From an uncultured Bacteroidota bacterium (lineage in GTDB: Bacteria; Bacteroidota; Bacteroidia; Chitinophagales; Chitinophagaceae): a DNA stretch of 64,000 bases. The translations under genes were made by a program, and so were the position numbers. Of this stretch, positions 63,578-64,000 are shown piece by piece; within the stretch, counting starts at the first letter, position 1; the number at the start of each line of letters is the position of its first letter. The notes below the pieces were generated by a model that saw only the letters and a list, made by a program, of their open reading frames with translations, was not told the origin of the DNA and searched no databases. The DNA lies in assembly GCA_903858475.1 (NCBI GenBank), contig CAIOIZ010000005.1, positions 1-64,000 on the forward strand, given 5' to 3'.

Positions 63578-64000
63578 TTATCTTTTGGAAGCAATCAGCA
63601 AATTAAGATCAGTATATTTTAAATCAAACCTTTCGCTTAAATAGAAATTAGTCAAACTTCCTTTGAATAGGTAAATGCCGCTTCTAATATTGATTTTATA
63701 CCACACAACTTGATCAATGCCACCCCCTTCTCCTGTTTCGAGCATTAAAGGCATTAATACATTGCTAATAGCTTGAGATGCGGTGCGTGCAAAACCACTT
63801 GGGATATTGGGTACGCAATAATGTATTACATCATATTTTTTGAAAACAGGGTTTTCGTGTGAAGTTACTTCGCTGGTTTCAAAACAACCACCATGGTCAA
63901 TGCTTACATCTACAATAACGGTACCTGGTCGCATATTACTAACCATTTCATCTGACACTACAACGGGTGTACGTCCACCATCTCCACTTAAAGCACCCAC
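63578..64000 (-). CDS. ald: Alanine dehydrogenase, C-terminal part (cut by window edge)
   Basis: 140 residues, open to the right edge, matching the C-terminal half of Bacteroidetes alanine dehydrogenases: TPVVVSDEMVSNMRPGTVIV, DVSIDHGGCFETSEVTSHEN, CVPNIPSGFARTASQAISNV and a long C-terminal tail (LFKGSLTNFYLSERFDLKYT). The enzyme interconverts alanine with pyruvate and ammonia using NAD+. The N-terminus and nucleotide-binding motif lie outside the window. Confidence 0.9.
   Translation of the reverse strand: MGALSGDGGRTPVVVSDEMVSNMRPGTVIVDVSIDHGGCFETSEVTSHENPVFKKYDVIHYCVPNIPSGFARTASQAISNVLMPLMLETGEGGGIDQVVWYKINIRSGIYLFKGSLTNFYLSERFDLKYTDLNLLIASKR

Overview
The window reads as ordinary, gene-dense chromosome of a member of the Bacteroidota, most likely family Chitinophagaceae. 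Supporting signs are a SusC/SusD/SusE outer-membrane sugar uptake set, an amylase ending in a type IX secretion C-terminal domain, an LpxC-FabZ fusion, a CarB without its C-terminal regulatory domain, many short lipoproteins, and promoters of the Bacteroidetes form (TTG, 17 to 21 bases, TAnnTTTG). No rRNA, tRNA, CRISPR array, transposase, integrase or phage gene was recognised.

Layout. 1-3.8 kb (minus): phenylacetyl-CoA epoxidase genes paaE and paaABCD; paaD runs off the left edge. The gap between paaE and paaA holds a structured, terminator-ended leader candidate, and the gap upstream of paaE holds a second candidate small RNA (plus strand, about 170 nt). 4.1-7.6 kb (minus): a DUF2461 protein, a NUMOD4/HNH/HTH protein and ligA. 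7.7-9.4 kb: an amidohydrolase lipoprotein. 9.4-19.1 kb (plus): a starch or maltodextrin locus made of a secreted GH13 amylase, a Nudix-fold/winged-helix regulator with a degenerate Nudix box, and susC-susD-susE. The amylase and susC promoters carry the same TGTGT-N7-ACACA inverted repeat. 19.1-23.0 kb (minus): a TlpA-type thioredoxin, gatB and a PDZ protein.

23.0-25.8 kb is the only accessory-looking stretch. It has a 329-bp element with perfect 16-bp terminal inverted repeats, a lipocalin, a three-unit array of about 128-bp repeats sharing sequence with that element, and an esterase-TPR gene bracketed by a near-perfect 15-bp inverted repeat. 25.9-32.5 kb: alaS with a GNAT gene, then M23 peptidase, MerR regulator, thioredoxin-fold protein and CapA-like protein. 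32.5-37.8 kb (minus): a compact probable operon rsfS-ftsH-LUD protein-GGCT-lpxH-secreted unknown.

37.9-53.5 kb: birA, a c-type cytochrome lipoprotein, a Bcp peroxiredoxin, a second M23 protein, a MORN protein, carB, a propeller sensor kinase with its LuxR-type regulator, comEC, purH and a DMT transporter. 53.5-61.7 kb carries lipid A genes in two opposed blocks: HD hydrolase-lpxD (plus) and lpxC/fabZ-lpxA (minus), with lpxH elsewhere in the window. The right edge has an ABC ATPase, an acyltransferase and a truncated alanine dehydrogenase.

The most promising unexplained items are the two RNA candidates flanking paaE, the shared operator and dead-Nudix regulator of the starch locus, and the nested repeat region at 23-25.8 kb. 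All positions, pairings and spacings come from reading the sequence by eye; no database search or folding programme was run.
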